Source of the DNA: Bacteroidales bacterium
Lineage (GTDB): Bacteria; Bacteroidota; Bacteroidia; Bacteroidales; P3
Direction of reading: 5' to 3'
Assembly: GCA_017429685.1 (NCBI GenBank)
Contig: JAFROL010000010.1
Location: forward strand, 1-64,000
Length of the DNA stretch: 64,000 bases
Positions within the stretch are counted from its first letter, which is position 1. Each line of letters opens with the position of its first letter. The translations under genes and the position numbers were made by a program. Of this stretch, positions 49,556 to 57,279 are shown one piece after another. A model generated the notes under the pieces. The model made no database searches. It saw nothing but the letters and a program-made list of their open reading frames with translations, and had not been told where the DNA came from.

Positions 49556-52423
49556 CTACTGCATTTGCGATTGGATATAGTAGATGTCCTTTTGCGTTCC
49601 TTGAGTGTATGGATGGTTGTCTCCCAGTTTTATTTTGAATATTGCAAGTGCTTTACCGAAGTATTCCAACGCCTTGTCGGTATTACCTTGTTTATAATAC
49701 GTTACACCGATGTTATTATACGACGTGGCGGTGTCGGGATGCTCCGTGCCGAACACCTTCTCCATTATCGCCAAGACTTTGACATAGTATTCCAACGCCT
49801 TGTCGTAGTCGCCCATATGGTCGTACACCAAACCAATGTTGTTGTACGACCGGGCGGTGTTGGGATGCTCCGTGCCGAGCACCTTCTCCATTATCGCCAA
49901 GGCTTTGCCAAAGTATTCCAACGCCTTGTCGTAGTCGACCATATGGTCGTACACCAAGCCGATGTTGTTGTACGACGTGGCGGTGTCAGGATGCTCCGTG
50001 CCGAGCACCTTCTCACATATCGCCAAATCTTTACCATAGTATTCCAACGCCTTGTCGTAGTCGCCCATATTGTCGTACTCCAAGCCGATGTTTTTGTACG
50101 ACTGGGCGGTATCGGGATGCTCCGTGCCGAGCACCTTCTCCCTTATCGCCAAGGCTTTGTCATGGTATTCCAACGCCTGGACGTAGTCGCCCATATTGTG
50201 GTGCACCACGCCGATGTTGTTGTACGACAGGGCGGTGTCGGGATGCTCCGTGCCGAGCACCTTCTCCTTTATCACCAAGGCTTTGCCATAGTATTCCAAC
50301 GCCTTGTCGTAGTCGCCCATATTGCTGTACACCACGCCGATGTTGTTGTACGACGTGGCGGTGTCGGGATGCTCCGTGCCGAGCACCTTCTCCCTTATCG
50401 CCAAGGCTTTGCCATCGTATTCCAACGTCAAGTTGGAGTCGGCGAAGAAGTTGTTAATGAGGTAGCCGATATTATTGTATTCCTTAGCCAAGATAGCATT
50501 CTCTTCGCCATGCGGCAACTGCAGGTAGGCCGAGAGACTGTAGCCTTGTTTGATTAGGGCGCGCCAATAGAGGGCCAGCAAGGGGGTGTTGGTGCTGAGG
50601 AAATAGTCGAAGGCATCGAAGCCGACCAGGGTGTCGTGCAGGTGCTGCCAGTCGGCGAGGTGGTAGTACTGGTGTGCCAGCTCGGAGGTGCGGCGGTCGG
50701 ACGCCGGAAGTGCGAAGAAGTAGGCCGCCGTGGCGCGGCGCAGGGAGGCCGACGCACTGGCGTCGGCTGTGGCGTAGCGTGTGGCTACGGCGGTGGCCAC
50801 GTACTGGTGGGCAAAGCTGATGAGGCCGACGCGCACTACCAGGTGGTTGTAGGCGGCGCAGTAGAAGAGGTGCCAGTCCATCTGGCGCAAGCCGGCGATG
50901 GCGAGCAGCTCCTCCTCGCTCAGGCCGCGCTCGCTGAGGGCCAGCAGCGTCAGCGTGCGGCTCACCAGGTCGCGCCCGTAGTCCTGCTCGTAGCGCTGCA
51001 GCACGCGGTCGAAGAAGTCTTCAATACCTTGTGCCGCGAGGTAGAAGTCGATGCGGGCGTCGAGGCGCTCGTGGCTGCCGAAGCATATCAGCTCGTCGAG
51101 CAGGGTGCGCAGCACCAGGGTGTTCTGGTTCTCGGGGTCTGAGAGTATGCGCTGCCATTGGGCGGGGCTGAGGTGCTTGCCCACGCGCTCCAGATAGCCT
51201 TCGGCGAAGCGGCGCCGCTGCCCGTCGCCGAGGGGCAGCAGGGTGTGCACAGCATAGCCGCGGCGCTCGAAGGTGCGCATTGTGGCGTCGTCCTGCAGGG
51301 TGGTGAAAATGAACTGCACCTGTGCGTTGGCCTCGGGCAGCCACAGCAGCAGCTTTTCGTCCTTGGGGGCGCTGAGCTGGTTGATGCCGTCGATGACCAC
51401 CACCAGCGGCTGCTGCCGCCGTCCCACCTCGGCTACGAGGCGCTGCGCCTCGTCCTCGGGCTTCTCCCGCTGGCCGCCAATTGGTTCTGTCTTGTCAATA
51501 CAGTAGAGGTAATATATCTCGTTGCAGAGATGGCGCAGGACACCCTCGTAGCTGCTGCTGCCGAGCGAGTTGCCCACAAAGTGGTAGACCAGGTTGAAGT
51601 CGTCGCTCTCTTCGTGCTGCCGGCACCAGCGGGCCAGCAGTGCGCTCTTGCCCATACCGCTCTCGCCGGTGACAACAAGGTGGCGCTCCGCGGAGTGCAC
51701 GAAGGCGTCCAGCCAGCCCAGCTCCTCCTCGCGCCCCACGAAGTGGCCCAACAGGCTGTTGGCGTATGCGCGGTGGGCGGTGCGCTCGCGCTCCAGCGGC
51801 GTGGCCTCCACATCGGGGAAGTGGCGGTCAAGCAGGGCTGTCACCTCGCGCTCCACCATCGTGCACAGCTCGTCGACCGAGGCGTAGTCGGCCACGGGAT
51901 AGCGCTGCTGGCCGCGGATGCGCTTCTTGAGGGCCGTCTGGCGCGGGTCGTCGTCGGGGGTGCCGTTCTGCCGGATATAGAAGGCGGCGTCCACGTCGTT
52001 CTCGTTGCGCAGCACGCCGTAGAGCATCTCCATCTCGGTGATGCTGCGCCCGGCGGCTATGTCGTCGGCCAGCCAGGGGTAGCGCTCCAGCAAGTCGGGG
52101 TTCTTGTCCAGCTCGCCGGCCTCGGGGGCATAGCCGTAGCGGCTGCCCAGCAGACCGATGAAGAAGGGGTGCGAATGCTCGATCTCGTTCAGGCAGACGG
52201 AGATGACCTTGCCGCTGCGGGCCTCCTCGTCGGTGACGCCCCAACGCAGGTCGAGCACCGCGAGGTCCACATTGCGTCGGCGCGCCTCGACGCGCAGCGT
52301 GTCGAAGGTGCGCAGCAGGGCGCTACGCTCGGCCTCCATATCGGAGAAGGTGGAGGAGAGGAAGATGCGCACCTGGCGGTTGTCGATCAGGGCGCGGCTG
52401 TCGAAACGGGAATTGTTTGGCAT
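49556..52423 (-). CDS. DUF4062-STAND NTPase-TPR protein (NLR-like), 955 aa
   Basis: Three parts. (1) DUF4062 (residues about 17-130; VRIFLSSTFSDMEAERSAL, LGSRYGYAP), a TIR-like alpha/beta fold found with STAND proteins. (2) A NACHT/STAND NTPase: Walker A GESGMGKSALL (253-263), Walker B LVVVIDGINQL (340-350), then a helical and winged-helix region to about 600. (3) A C-terminal array of seven or eight kinesin-light-chain-type TPRs of 42 aa (ALEYYGKAL...EKVLGTEHPDTA.SYNNIG). This is the plan of animal NPHP3/TEP1-like and bacterial Avs-type sensors, where the repeats detect a ligand and ATP-driven oligomerisation activates an effector. Cytoplasmic. Confidence 0.9.
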   Translation of the reverse strand: MPNNSRFDSRALIDNRQVRIFLSSTFSDMEAERSALLRTFDTLRVEARRRNVDLAVLDLRWGVTDEEARSGKVISVCLNEIEHSHPFFIGLLGSRYGYAPEAGELDKNPDLLERYPWLADDIAAGRSITEMEMLYGVLRNENDVDAAFYIRQNGTPDDDPRQTALKKRIRGQQRYPVADYASVDELCTMVEREVTALLDRHFPDVEATPLERERTAHRAYANSLLGHFVGREEELGWLDAFVHSAERHLVVTGESGMGKSALLARWCRQHEESDDFNLVYHFVGNSLGSSSYEGVLRHLCNEIYYLYCIDKTEPIGGQREKPEDEAQRLVAEVGRRQQPLVVVIDGINQLSAPKDEKLLLWLPEANAQVQFIFTTLQDDATMRTFERRGYAVHTLLPLGDGQRRRFAEGYLERVGKHLSPAQWQRILSDPENQNTLVLRTLLDELICFGSHERLDARIDFYLAAQGIEDFFDRVLQRYEQDYGRDLVSRTLTLLALSERGLSEEELLAIAGLRQMDWHLFYCAAYNHLVVRVGLISFAHQYVATAVATRYATADASASASLRRATAAYFFALPASDRRTSELAHQYYHLADWQHLHDTLVGFDAFDYFLSTNTPLLALYWRALIKQGYSLSAYLQLPHGEENAILAKEYNNIGYLINNFFADSNLTLEYDGKALAIREKVLGTEHPDTATSYNNIGVVYSNMGDYDKALEYYGKALVIKEKVLGTEHPDTALSYNNIGVVHHNMGDYVQALEYHDKALAIREKVLGTEHPDTAQSYKNIGLEYDNMGDYDKALEYYGKDLAICEKVLGTEHPDTATSYNNIGLVYDHMVDYDKALEYFGKALAIMEKVLGTEHPNTARSYNNIGLVYDHMGDYDKALEYYVKVLAIMEKVFGTEHPDTATSYNNIGVTYYKQGNTDKALEYFGKALAIFKIKLGDNHPYTQGTQKDIYYIQSQMQ
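49600..50450. repeat. 126-bp coding repeats (TPR array)
   Basis: Seven 126-bp units, each encoding one 42-aa TPR, are very similar at DNA level (recurring blocks such as GTCGGGATGCTCCGTGCCGA and TATTCCAACGCCTTGTCGTA). This suggests recent tandem expansion or gene conversion. Confidence 0.9.
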
Positions 52424-52582
52424 AACAGGAATGTATTAATGTTATAATAATTATAGAGTACGAATTTAATAATTTGATTTATTGTTTAGTAAACACTCTT
52501 TTTCTTTAAACAGGAATTAACATAAATAACCAGTAATTAACATAAGTTAATAAGTAAATGGTCAAAGATAGTGTTCATTTTA

Positions 52583-52672
52583 CAGCAATTAGACAGCAAT
52601 TATTATATTGAACGTGAATTACCATAAATGCCCAAGAATCACCATAAATGTCAAATAAATTTGACTAATTAC
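52583..52672. repeat. right ~90-bp inverted repeat of the STAND/PLD segment
   Basis: Mirror partner of 48645-48733. Contains AACGTGAATTACCATAAATG and ends TTTGACTAATTAC. It lies 160-250 bp upstream of the STAND gene start and about 200 bp upstream of htpG. The remaining intergenic sequence (52424-52868) is AT-rich with no gene; a minus-strand TATATTTG box at 52733-52740 lies outside the repeat. Confidence 0.88.
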
Positions 52673-52868
52673 CTATATTTCAACTCTTATTTTCAAACAA
52701 TTAAATCAGAAGGGCTTTAGGCCTTTCAACTGCAAATATACAAAAAAATAAGAAAAAAAAGCATTCACGTGACAAAAACTGACAAAATGTCAGTTCTAGG
52801 CATTTTGGACTGGTTATTGATAGTGTAAACAATGCGTAAATTATAGATTAAAATAAAAACAAAAATAT

Positions 52869-54821
52869 ATGCAAGGTAATTTGAACGTTCAGACCGAGAA
52901 TATTTTTCCGGTCATTAAGAAATTCCTCTATTCGGACCACGAGATTTTTCTTCGCGAGCTGATTTCCAATGCTGTAGATGCCACGCAGAAGCTGAAGGCC
53001 CTGTCGTCGCGCGGCGAGTTCAAGGGCGAACTGGGCGATCTGACCATTGAGGTGCGCATCGACAAGAAGAAGCTGATAATCAGCGACCGCGGCATCGGAA
53101 TGACCGAGGAGGAGATAGACAAGTACATCAACCAAATCGCCTTCAGCGGCGCCAACGATTTCCTGGACAAATATAAAGACGTGCAGGAGAACCTGATAGG
53201 CCACTTCGGACTTGGCTTCTATTCGGCATTTATGGTGGCCGACAAGGTCGAAATCGAGACCAAGAGTTGGAAGGACGCTCCGGCAATGCACTGGAGCTGC
53301 GACGGAAGCCCGTCGTTCGAAATGACGGAAGGCAAGCGCAAAGAGCGCGGCACAGACATCATTCTGCACATAGCCGACGACTGCAATGAATTCCTTGAGG
53401 AACAGCAGATTCTGCAGCTGTTGAAGAAATATTGCCGCTTTATGCCGGTGCCCATCCGCTTTGGCGAAGAGAGCCAGTGGGTGGACAGCGAGACGGAATT
53501 TGAAGAAGTGGGCGAAGGCGAAAACAAGACCAAACGTCCGAAACGCGTCGAAAAGAAAGTGCCGCGCATCGTCAACGACACAGACCCGGCGTGGAAGAAG
53601 GCCCCGTCGACGCTGACCGACGAGGACTACAAGAAGTTCTACCACGAGCTGTACCCGATGAACTTCGAAGACCCTCTGTTCCAGATACATCTGAATGTCG
53701 ACTATCCCTTCAACCTGACGGGTATACTCTATTTCCCGAAGGTGCGCAAGACCATCGACCCCAACCGCAACAAGATACAACTGTATTGCAACCAGGTGTT
53801 TGTGACCGACAGCGTTGAGGGCGTGGTGCCCGAATACCTGATGCTGCTGCACGGCGTGCTCGACAGCCCGGACATCCCGCTGAACGTGAGCCGCAGCTAC
53901 CTGCAGAGCGACAGCAACGTGAAGAAAATTGCCCAGCACATCAGCAAGAAGGTGGCCGACAAGCTGGAGGAGATGTCGAAAACGAAATGCGAAAAGCAGG
54001 CAAAGGAAGGCGAGTCTGACGCGGCAGACAAGTCTCAAACTTTCAACTCTCAACTTGAGGAGAAGTGGGACGATATCAAGATTTTCGTCGAGTACGGTAT
54101 GCTGACCGAGGAGAAATTCTGCGAGCGCGCTATGAAGTTCGCTTTGCTGAAAAACACTAAAGGACAGTACTTCAAGCTGGACGACTACCGCGACAAAATC
54201 AAGGCTCTGCAGACCGACAAGGACAAGAACGTCATCTATCTGTACGCCACCGACGTCGACGAACAGCACGCCTACATCGCCAAGGCCAAGGAGAAAGGCT
54301 ACGATGTCCTGCTGATGGACAGCGTCCTCAACTCACACTATATCAACTTGCTGGAGCAGAAAATTGAGAAGACACGCTTCGTTCGCGTCGATGCCGACAC
54401 GGTCGAAAAACTGATTGCCCACGACGACGCCATCCCCGAAAAGCTGACCAAAGAGGAGCAGGACAAACTGCGCCCCATCATCGAGAACGAGGTGGACAAG
54501 GCCCGCTTCACGGTGCAGCTTGAAAGTATGGAGAGCGACGACCAGCCGATGGTCATCACGCAGAACGAGTTTATGCGCCGCTACAAGGAGATGAGCCAGA
54601 CCAGCGGCGGCGGTATGGGCTTCTACGGCGAGATGCCCGACAGCTACAACCTGGTTGTCAACATCAACCACCCGCTTATCGGACAGGTGCTCAACGAGCA
54701 GGATGCCGACAAGCAGAAGCAACTCGTCCACCAGCTGACCGACCTGGCCCTGCTGAGCAACGGCCTGCTGAAGGGCGAAGCCCTGACGCAGTTCATCAAG
54801 CGAAGCGTCGAGATGATCTGA
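52869..54821 (+). CDS. htpG: HSP90 chaperone HtpG
   Basis: Cytoplasmic ATP-dependent chaperone. N-terminal GHKL ATPase motifs are LRELISNAVDATQKL (catalytic Glu and Mg-binding Asn), ISDRGIGMTEEEI and GHFGLGFYSAFMV. Middle-domain segments include NVSRSYLQSD, and a C-terminal dimerisation domain follows. It is 650 aa. Around residue 381-398 the frame reads GESDAADKSQTFNSQLEE, encoded by DNA that matches the window's dispersed repeat core (CTGACGCGGCAGAC, 14 bases identical to bases 24-37) followed by CTTTCAACT-type units; this looks like an in-frame insertion in a surface loop. The stop is followed by repeat units and a terminator. Confidence 0.96.
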   Translation: MQGNLNVQTENIFPVIKKFLYSDHEIFLRELISNAVDATQKLKALSSRGEFKGELGDLTIEVRIDKKKLIISDRGIGMTEEEIDKYINQIAFSGANDFLDKYKDVQENLIGHFGLGFYSAFMVADKVEIETKSWKDAPAMHWSCDGSPSFEMTEGKRKERGTDIILHIADDCNEFLEEQQILQLLKKYCRFMPVPIRFGEESQWVDSETEFEEVGEGENKTKRPKRVEKKVPRIVNDTDPAWKKAPSTLTDEDYKKFYHELYPMNFEDPLFQIHLNVDYPFNLTGILYFPKVRKTIDPNRNKIQLYCNQVFVTDSVEGVVPEYLMLLHGVLDSPDIPLNVSRSYLQSDSNVKKIAQHISKKVADKLEEMSKTKCEKQAKEGESDAADKSQTFNSQLEEKWDDIKIFVEYGMLTEEKFCERAMKFALLKNTKGQYFKLDDYRDKIKALQTDKDKNVIYLYATDVDEQHAYIAKAKEKGYDVLLMDSVLNSHYINLLEQKIEKTRFVRVDADTVEKLIAHDDAIPEKLTKEEQDKLRPIIENEVDKARFTVQLESMESDDQPMVITQNEFMRRYKEMSQTSGGGMGFYGEMPDSYNLVVNINHPLIGQVLNEQDADKQKQLVHQLTDLALLSNGLLKGEALTQFIKRSVEMI

Positions 54822-54851
54822 ACGGAAAAGTAAGAACTGAAAACTGAAAAT

Positions 54852-54898
54852 AGGCTGCCGCACTACAACAAAATATTGTGCGACAGCCTTTATTTTTC
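54852..54898 (+). terminator. terminator after htpG
   Basis: AGGCTGCCGCAC pairs with GTGCGACAGCCT (one non-standard pair) around a 14-nt loop, followed by TTTATTTTT. The 5' arm is the repeat core GGCTGCCGCAC preceded by ACTGAAA units. Confidence 0.75.
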
Positions 54899-54967
54899 GT
54901 ACAAAGTCTTAGTTTTTTAGTGTCTAACTCAAATTGCAGGATTGGAATCGGACCTATAAATCTGTTT

Positions 54968-55603
54968 TTAATTTAGAATAAGATCCTCCAACTTCACTTT
55001 GGGAATGTAATGGATGCCGTCGCGGCGGTAATAGGCGTGGGGGGCGGACTCATTGATGGGGACCAGTTCGAAACGTTCGGCACCCTTGCCGACACAAAGC
55101 ACCGCAACGGGGTCGCAAGGCAAGTTAAACGCCTCTTTCAGTTTTGTCTTGTTGAAGGCACCGACAATGAGTGTATTCAAACCCATTTCGACAGCGCGGA
55201 GCGACATAGCTTCGAGCGACATACCGAGGTCGATAAGCGCCAGCTTGTCGTCGCCATTCAATGAGCAGACAATGATGAAAGCCTCAGGTTCGGTACCTGG
55301 GAACGGCAGGTGCAGTTCGGGCAGGGCAGCACCCATCTTGATGTTTTCAAGCACTTTCTGCGACTCATCGCCCTGCGTCACCAGTCGGAACCGCAGCACC
55401 TGACGGTTGCAGCCGGAGCCCAGTTTGGTATTGACCGACACAATCTGCTCCAGCTCTTGCCGCTTTACGACGTAGGCCTTGTTGTATCCGCGCGTCGAGC
55501 GGTTTTTCATAAGCAGTTCGTCGAGGGTATGCCCTACCCTCTTGGTGACTTTCTTCGTTCCGAAGACCTCATCATATCGTTTTTCCAAATAGTTGTCTGC
55601 CAT
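54968..55603 (-). CDS. nitroreductase family protein, 211 aa
   Basis: FMN-dependent nitroreductase-fold oxidoreductase. LLMKNRSTRGYNKAYVVKRQELEQIV at the N-terminus and LGSGCNRQVLRFRLVT resemble the nitroreductase FMN-binding segment (SSxNxQPW type, here SGCNRQ), followed by IDLGMSLEAMSLRAVEMGLNTLIVGAFN and DPVAVLCVGK. The substrate is unknown. No membrane segment. It lies downstream of ubiE on the same strand, separated by an array-core repeat. Confidence 0.88.
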   Translation of the reverse strand: MADNYLEKRYDEVFGTKKVTKRVGHTLDELLMKNRSTRGYNKAYVVKRQELEQIVSVNTKLGSGCNRQVLRFRLVTQGDESQKVLENIKMGAALPELHLPFPGTEPEAFIIVCSLNGDDKLALIDLGMSLEAMSLRAVEMGLNTLIVGAFNKTKLKEAFNLPCDPVAVLCVGKGAERFELVPINESAPHAYYRRDGIHYIPKVKLEDLILN

Positions 55604-55650
55604 TTTTTTTAGTGAATTGTGAATAGTGACCTGTGACCTGTAACACGAAC

Positions 55651-55685
55651 GCGTCAGCCACTAACGCATTAACACATTAACTCAT
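55651..55685. repeat. octamer array plus core at the ubiE 3' end
   Basis: On the minus strand TTAATGTG-TTAATGCG-TTAGTGGCTGACGC contains the last codons and the stop of ubiE (residues NELMC) and ends in the core GGCTGACGC. Confidence 0.85.
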
Positions 55686-56403
55686 TTTTTTCACACACAT
55701 ACATCCGGCATACGCCGAAGAAGAACTTGTGCTGTTCTGCCCTGAGTCCGACGGCTTCAAGCTTCTGCAGCATCGCCTCGCCTTTGGGGAATCGCTCTAT
55801 CGAATTGGGCAGGTAGGTGTATGCCTCGCGGTTGCCGGCAATGCGCGAACCGAGCCAAGGAATTATGCGGCGAGTGTAGAGATTGTAGAATGGCCGGACC
55901 AGAGCACTGTCGGGCGTTGACATCTCAAGAATCACCATTCTTCCGCCCGACTTCAATACACGTGCCATTTCGGCCAGTCCCTTATCCAGATGGACGAAGT
56001 TGCGAATGCCAAAAGCCGACGTGACAGCATCGAACGAAGCGTCGTCGAATGGCAGTGCCTCGGCATTGGCGAGTTGAAAGTTGAAAGTTGAAAGTTGAAA
56101 GCCGGCCGATGCGGTCTTCCTGCGGGCAATGGCAAGCATCTCTTCGCTGAGGTCCACGCCAGTAACAGCGCATCCGCGCTTTAGCAATTCGATGGCCATA
56201 TCACCTGTGCCACAAGCCACATCCAAGGCAAATGCGTTAGTGCGTGAATGCGTTAATGCGTTAGTGGCTGACGCGGTCTTCCTTCGAGCTGTCTTGAGTG
56301 CCTCTTTGGCGGCACGCCGACGCCACAGACGGTCCATCCCCGCGGTCATAATATGGTTCAGGCGGTCGTAGCTCGTCGCTATCTTGTTGAAGTCGTAAGC
56401 CAT
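55669..56403 (-). CDS. ubiE: demethylmenaquinone methyltransferase UbiE/MenG
   Basis: Final C-methylation step of menaquinone synthesis. YDFNKIATSYDRLNHIMTAGMDRLWRRRA, the SAM motif DVACGTGDMAIELL, FGIRNFVHLDKGLAEMARVLK and YTYLPNSIERFPKG are diagnostic. Two stretches are unusual: residues about 40-58 (ARRKTASATNALTHSRTNAF) and about 93-111 (ARRKTASAGFQLSTFNFQLA). Each is encoded by a repeat core joined to an octamer or heptamer array, and the first adds about 16 residues compared with family members. The C-terminus is also repeat-encoded. It follows menA by 6 bp. Confidence 0.94.
   Translation of the reverse strand: MAYDFNKIATSYDRLNHIMTAGMDRLWRRRAAKEALKTARRKTASATNALTHSRTNAFALDVACGTGDMAIELLKRGCAVTGVDLSEEMLAIARRKTASAGFQLSTFNFQLANAEALPFDDASFDAVTSAFGIRNFVHLDKGLAEMARVLKSGGRMVILEMSTPDSALVRPFYNLYTRRIIPWLGSRIAGNREAYTYLPNSIERFPKGEAMLQKLEAVGLRAEQHKFFFGVCRMYVCEKNELMC
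56071..56125. repeat. in-frame repeat element inside ubiE: GTTGAAA x4 plus core
   Basis: Four GTTGAAA heptamers (56073-56101) join GCCGGCCGATGCGGTCTTCC, a variant of the dispersed core. It encodes part of ubiE on the opposite strand. Confidence 0.85.
56232..56288. repeat. in-frame repeat element inside ubiE: octamers plus core
   Basis: GCGTTAGT, GCGTGAAT, GCGTTAAT, GCGTTAGT followed by GGCTGACGCGGTCTTCC. It is the same array-core element as at gene ends, here within the ubiE coding sequence just before SAM motif I. Confidence 0.9.
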
Positions 56404-56409
56404 AGTTAA

Positions 56410-57279
56410 TCACTTAAAAATAAGACCATAAACAAATGCCAACAAGAAAGTAGAAATGACGAGAACGGGCAGTGCCGGGTCAAGTTTTCTCCCCTCCGCT
56501 TGCCATACAAGCATAAGATGGAGTACCAGCCCTGCAACAGGGAGCAAAAACAAGAACCCGAAAAAGGGAAGTACAGGTAATGGGAGCATACAGAGGGCAC
56601 CGACGATAATAAGGAAGGTCTGATACCATCTGGCACGACGCGCACCAATCTTCAACGGAACCGTCACGCGCTTGCCACGGTCGCTCTCCATATCACGTAT
56701 ATTGTTGACATTGAGAACAGCCACGCTCAAAAGGCCCACGCCTATGGCGGGCAAAATCAGCAACCATTCGAAATCGATGCGATGTGCAACGACAAAAAAA
56801 CTGCCCATCACGGAGACAATACCGAAAAAGATAAATACGAACAAATCGCCCAATCCGCGATAGCCGTAGGGATTCTTGCCAAGGGTGTAATGCGTTGAGG
56901 CCCAGATAGCGGCAGCACCCAAAAGAAGCAGCCACCACGGGGAGCCTGACACCAGAACCATAGCCAGACCACTCAAGCAGCAGAACACAACCATCCCATT
57001 GATGGCGCGCCACATCTGCTTCTCAGTCAGTCCGCCGTCTGTCATACTGTAGTTGGGTCCTTCCCTACCCTCGCCGTCCACGCCGCTCAGGTGGTCGCCC
57101 ATTTCGTTGCTGAGATTGGAAAGCACCTGCAGAGCGCATCCAGTAACCATAACCAGCAAGAGCGACCATACACTGCCGCCGTTGCCCATAGCCAAAAAGC
57201 CTCCGCACACTATCCCTGCCAGCGACAGGGGCAGCGTGCGGAGACGCATAGAGTTGATCAGAGCCTTTACTGTGCTCAT
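56410..57279 (-). CDS. menA: 1,4-dihydroxy-2-naphthoate polyprenyltransferase MenA
   Basis: UbiA-family membrane prenyltransferase that joins dihydroxynaphthoate to a polyprenyl chain in menaquinone synthesis. It has about eight or nine membrane segments, the first Asp-rich motif [19 protein letters not shown] and the second [18 protein letters not shown], which bind Mg-pyrophosphate. It is 289 aa. Its start overlaps the stop of aspS by 4 bp and ubiE follows, so aspS-menA-ubiE form one operon. Menaquinone implies anaerobic respiration. Confidence 0.96.
   Translation of the reverse strand: MSTVKALINSMRLRTLPLSLAGIVCGGFLAMGNGGSVWSLLLVMVTGCALQVLSNLSNEMGDHLSGVDGEGREGPNYSMTDGGLTEKQMWRAINGMVVFCCLSGLAMVLVSGSPWWLLLLGAAAIWASTHYTLGKNPYGYRGLGDLFVFIFFGIVSVMGSFFVVAHRIDFEWLLILPAIGVGLLSVAVLNVNNIRDMESDRGKRVTVPLKIGARRARWYQTFLIIVGALCMLPLPVLPFFGFLFLLPVAGLVLHLMLVWQAEGRKLDPALPVLVISTFLLAFVYGLIFK

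Noticed and set aside
49600-50450. Regularly spaced repeats that could suggest a CRISPR array.
   Set aside because: The units are 126 bp, lie in frame in a gene and encode TPRs; no short repeats with unique spacers are present. I saw no CRISPR array anywhere in the window.
48734-52582. A transposase inside the inverted-repeat segment.
   Set aside because: Only the STAND and PLD genes fit between the repeats. Mobility is inferred solely from the repeats and could depend on an element elsewhere.
52733-52740. Minus-strand TATATTTG box as the promoter of the STAND gene.
   Set aside because: It lies about 310 bp from the start codon and outside the inverted repeat, so its use is uncertain; I mention it but do not annotate it as the promoter.
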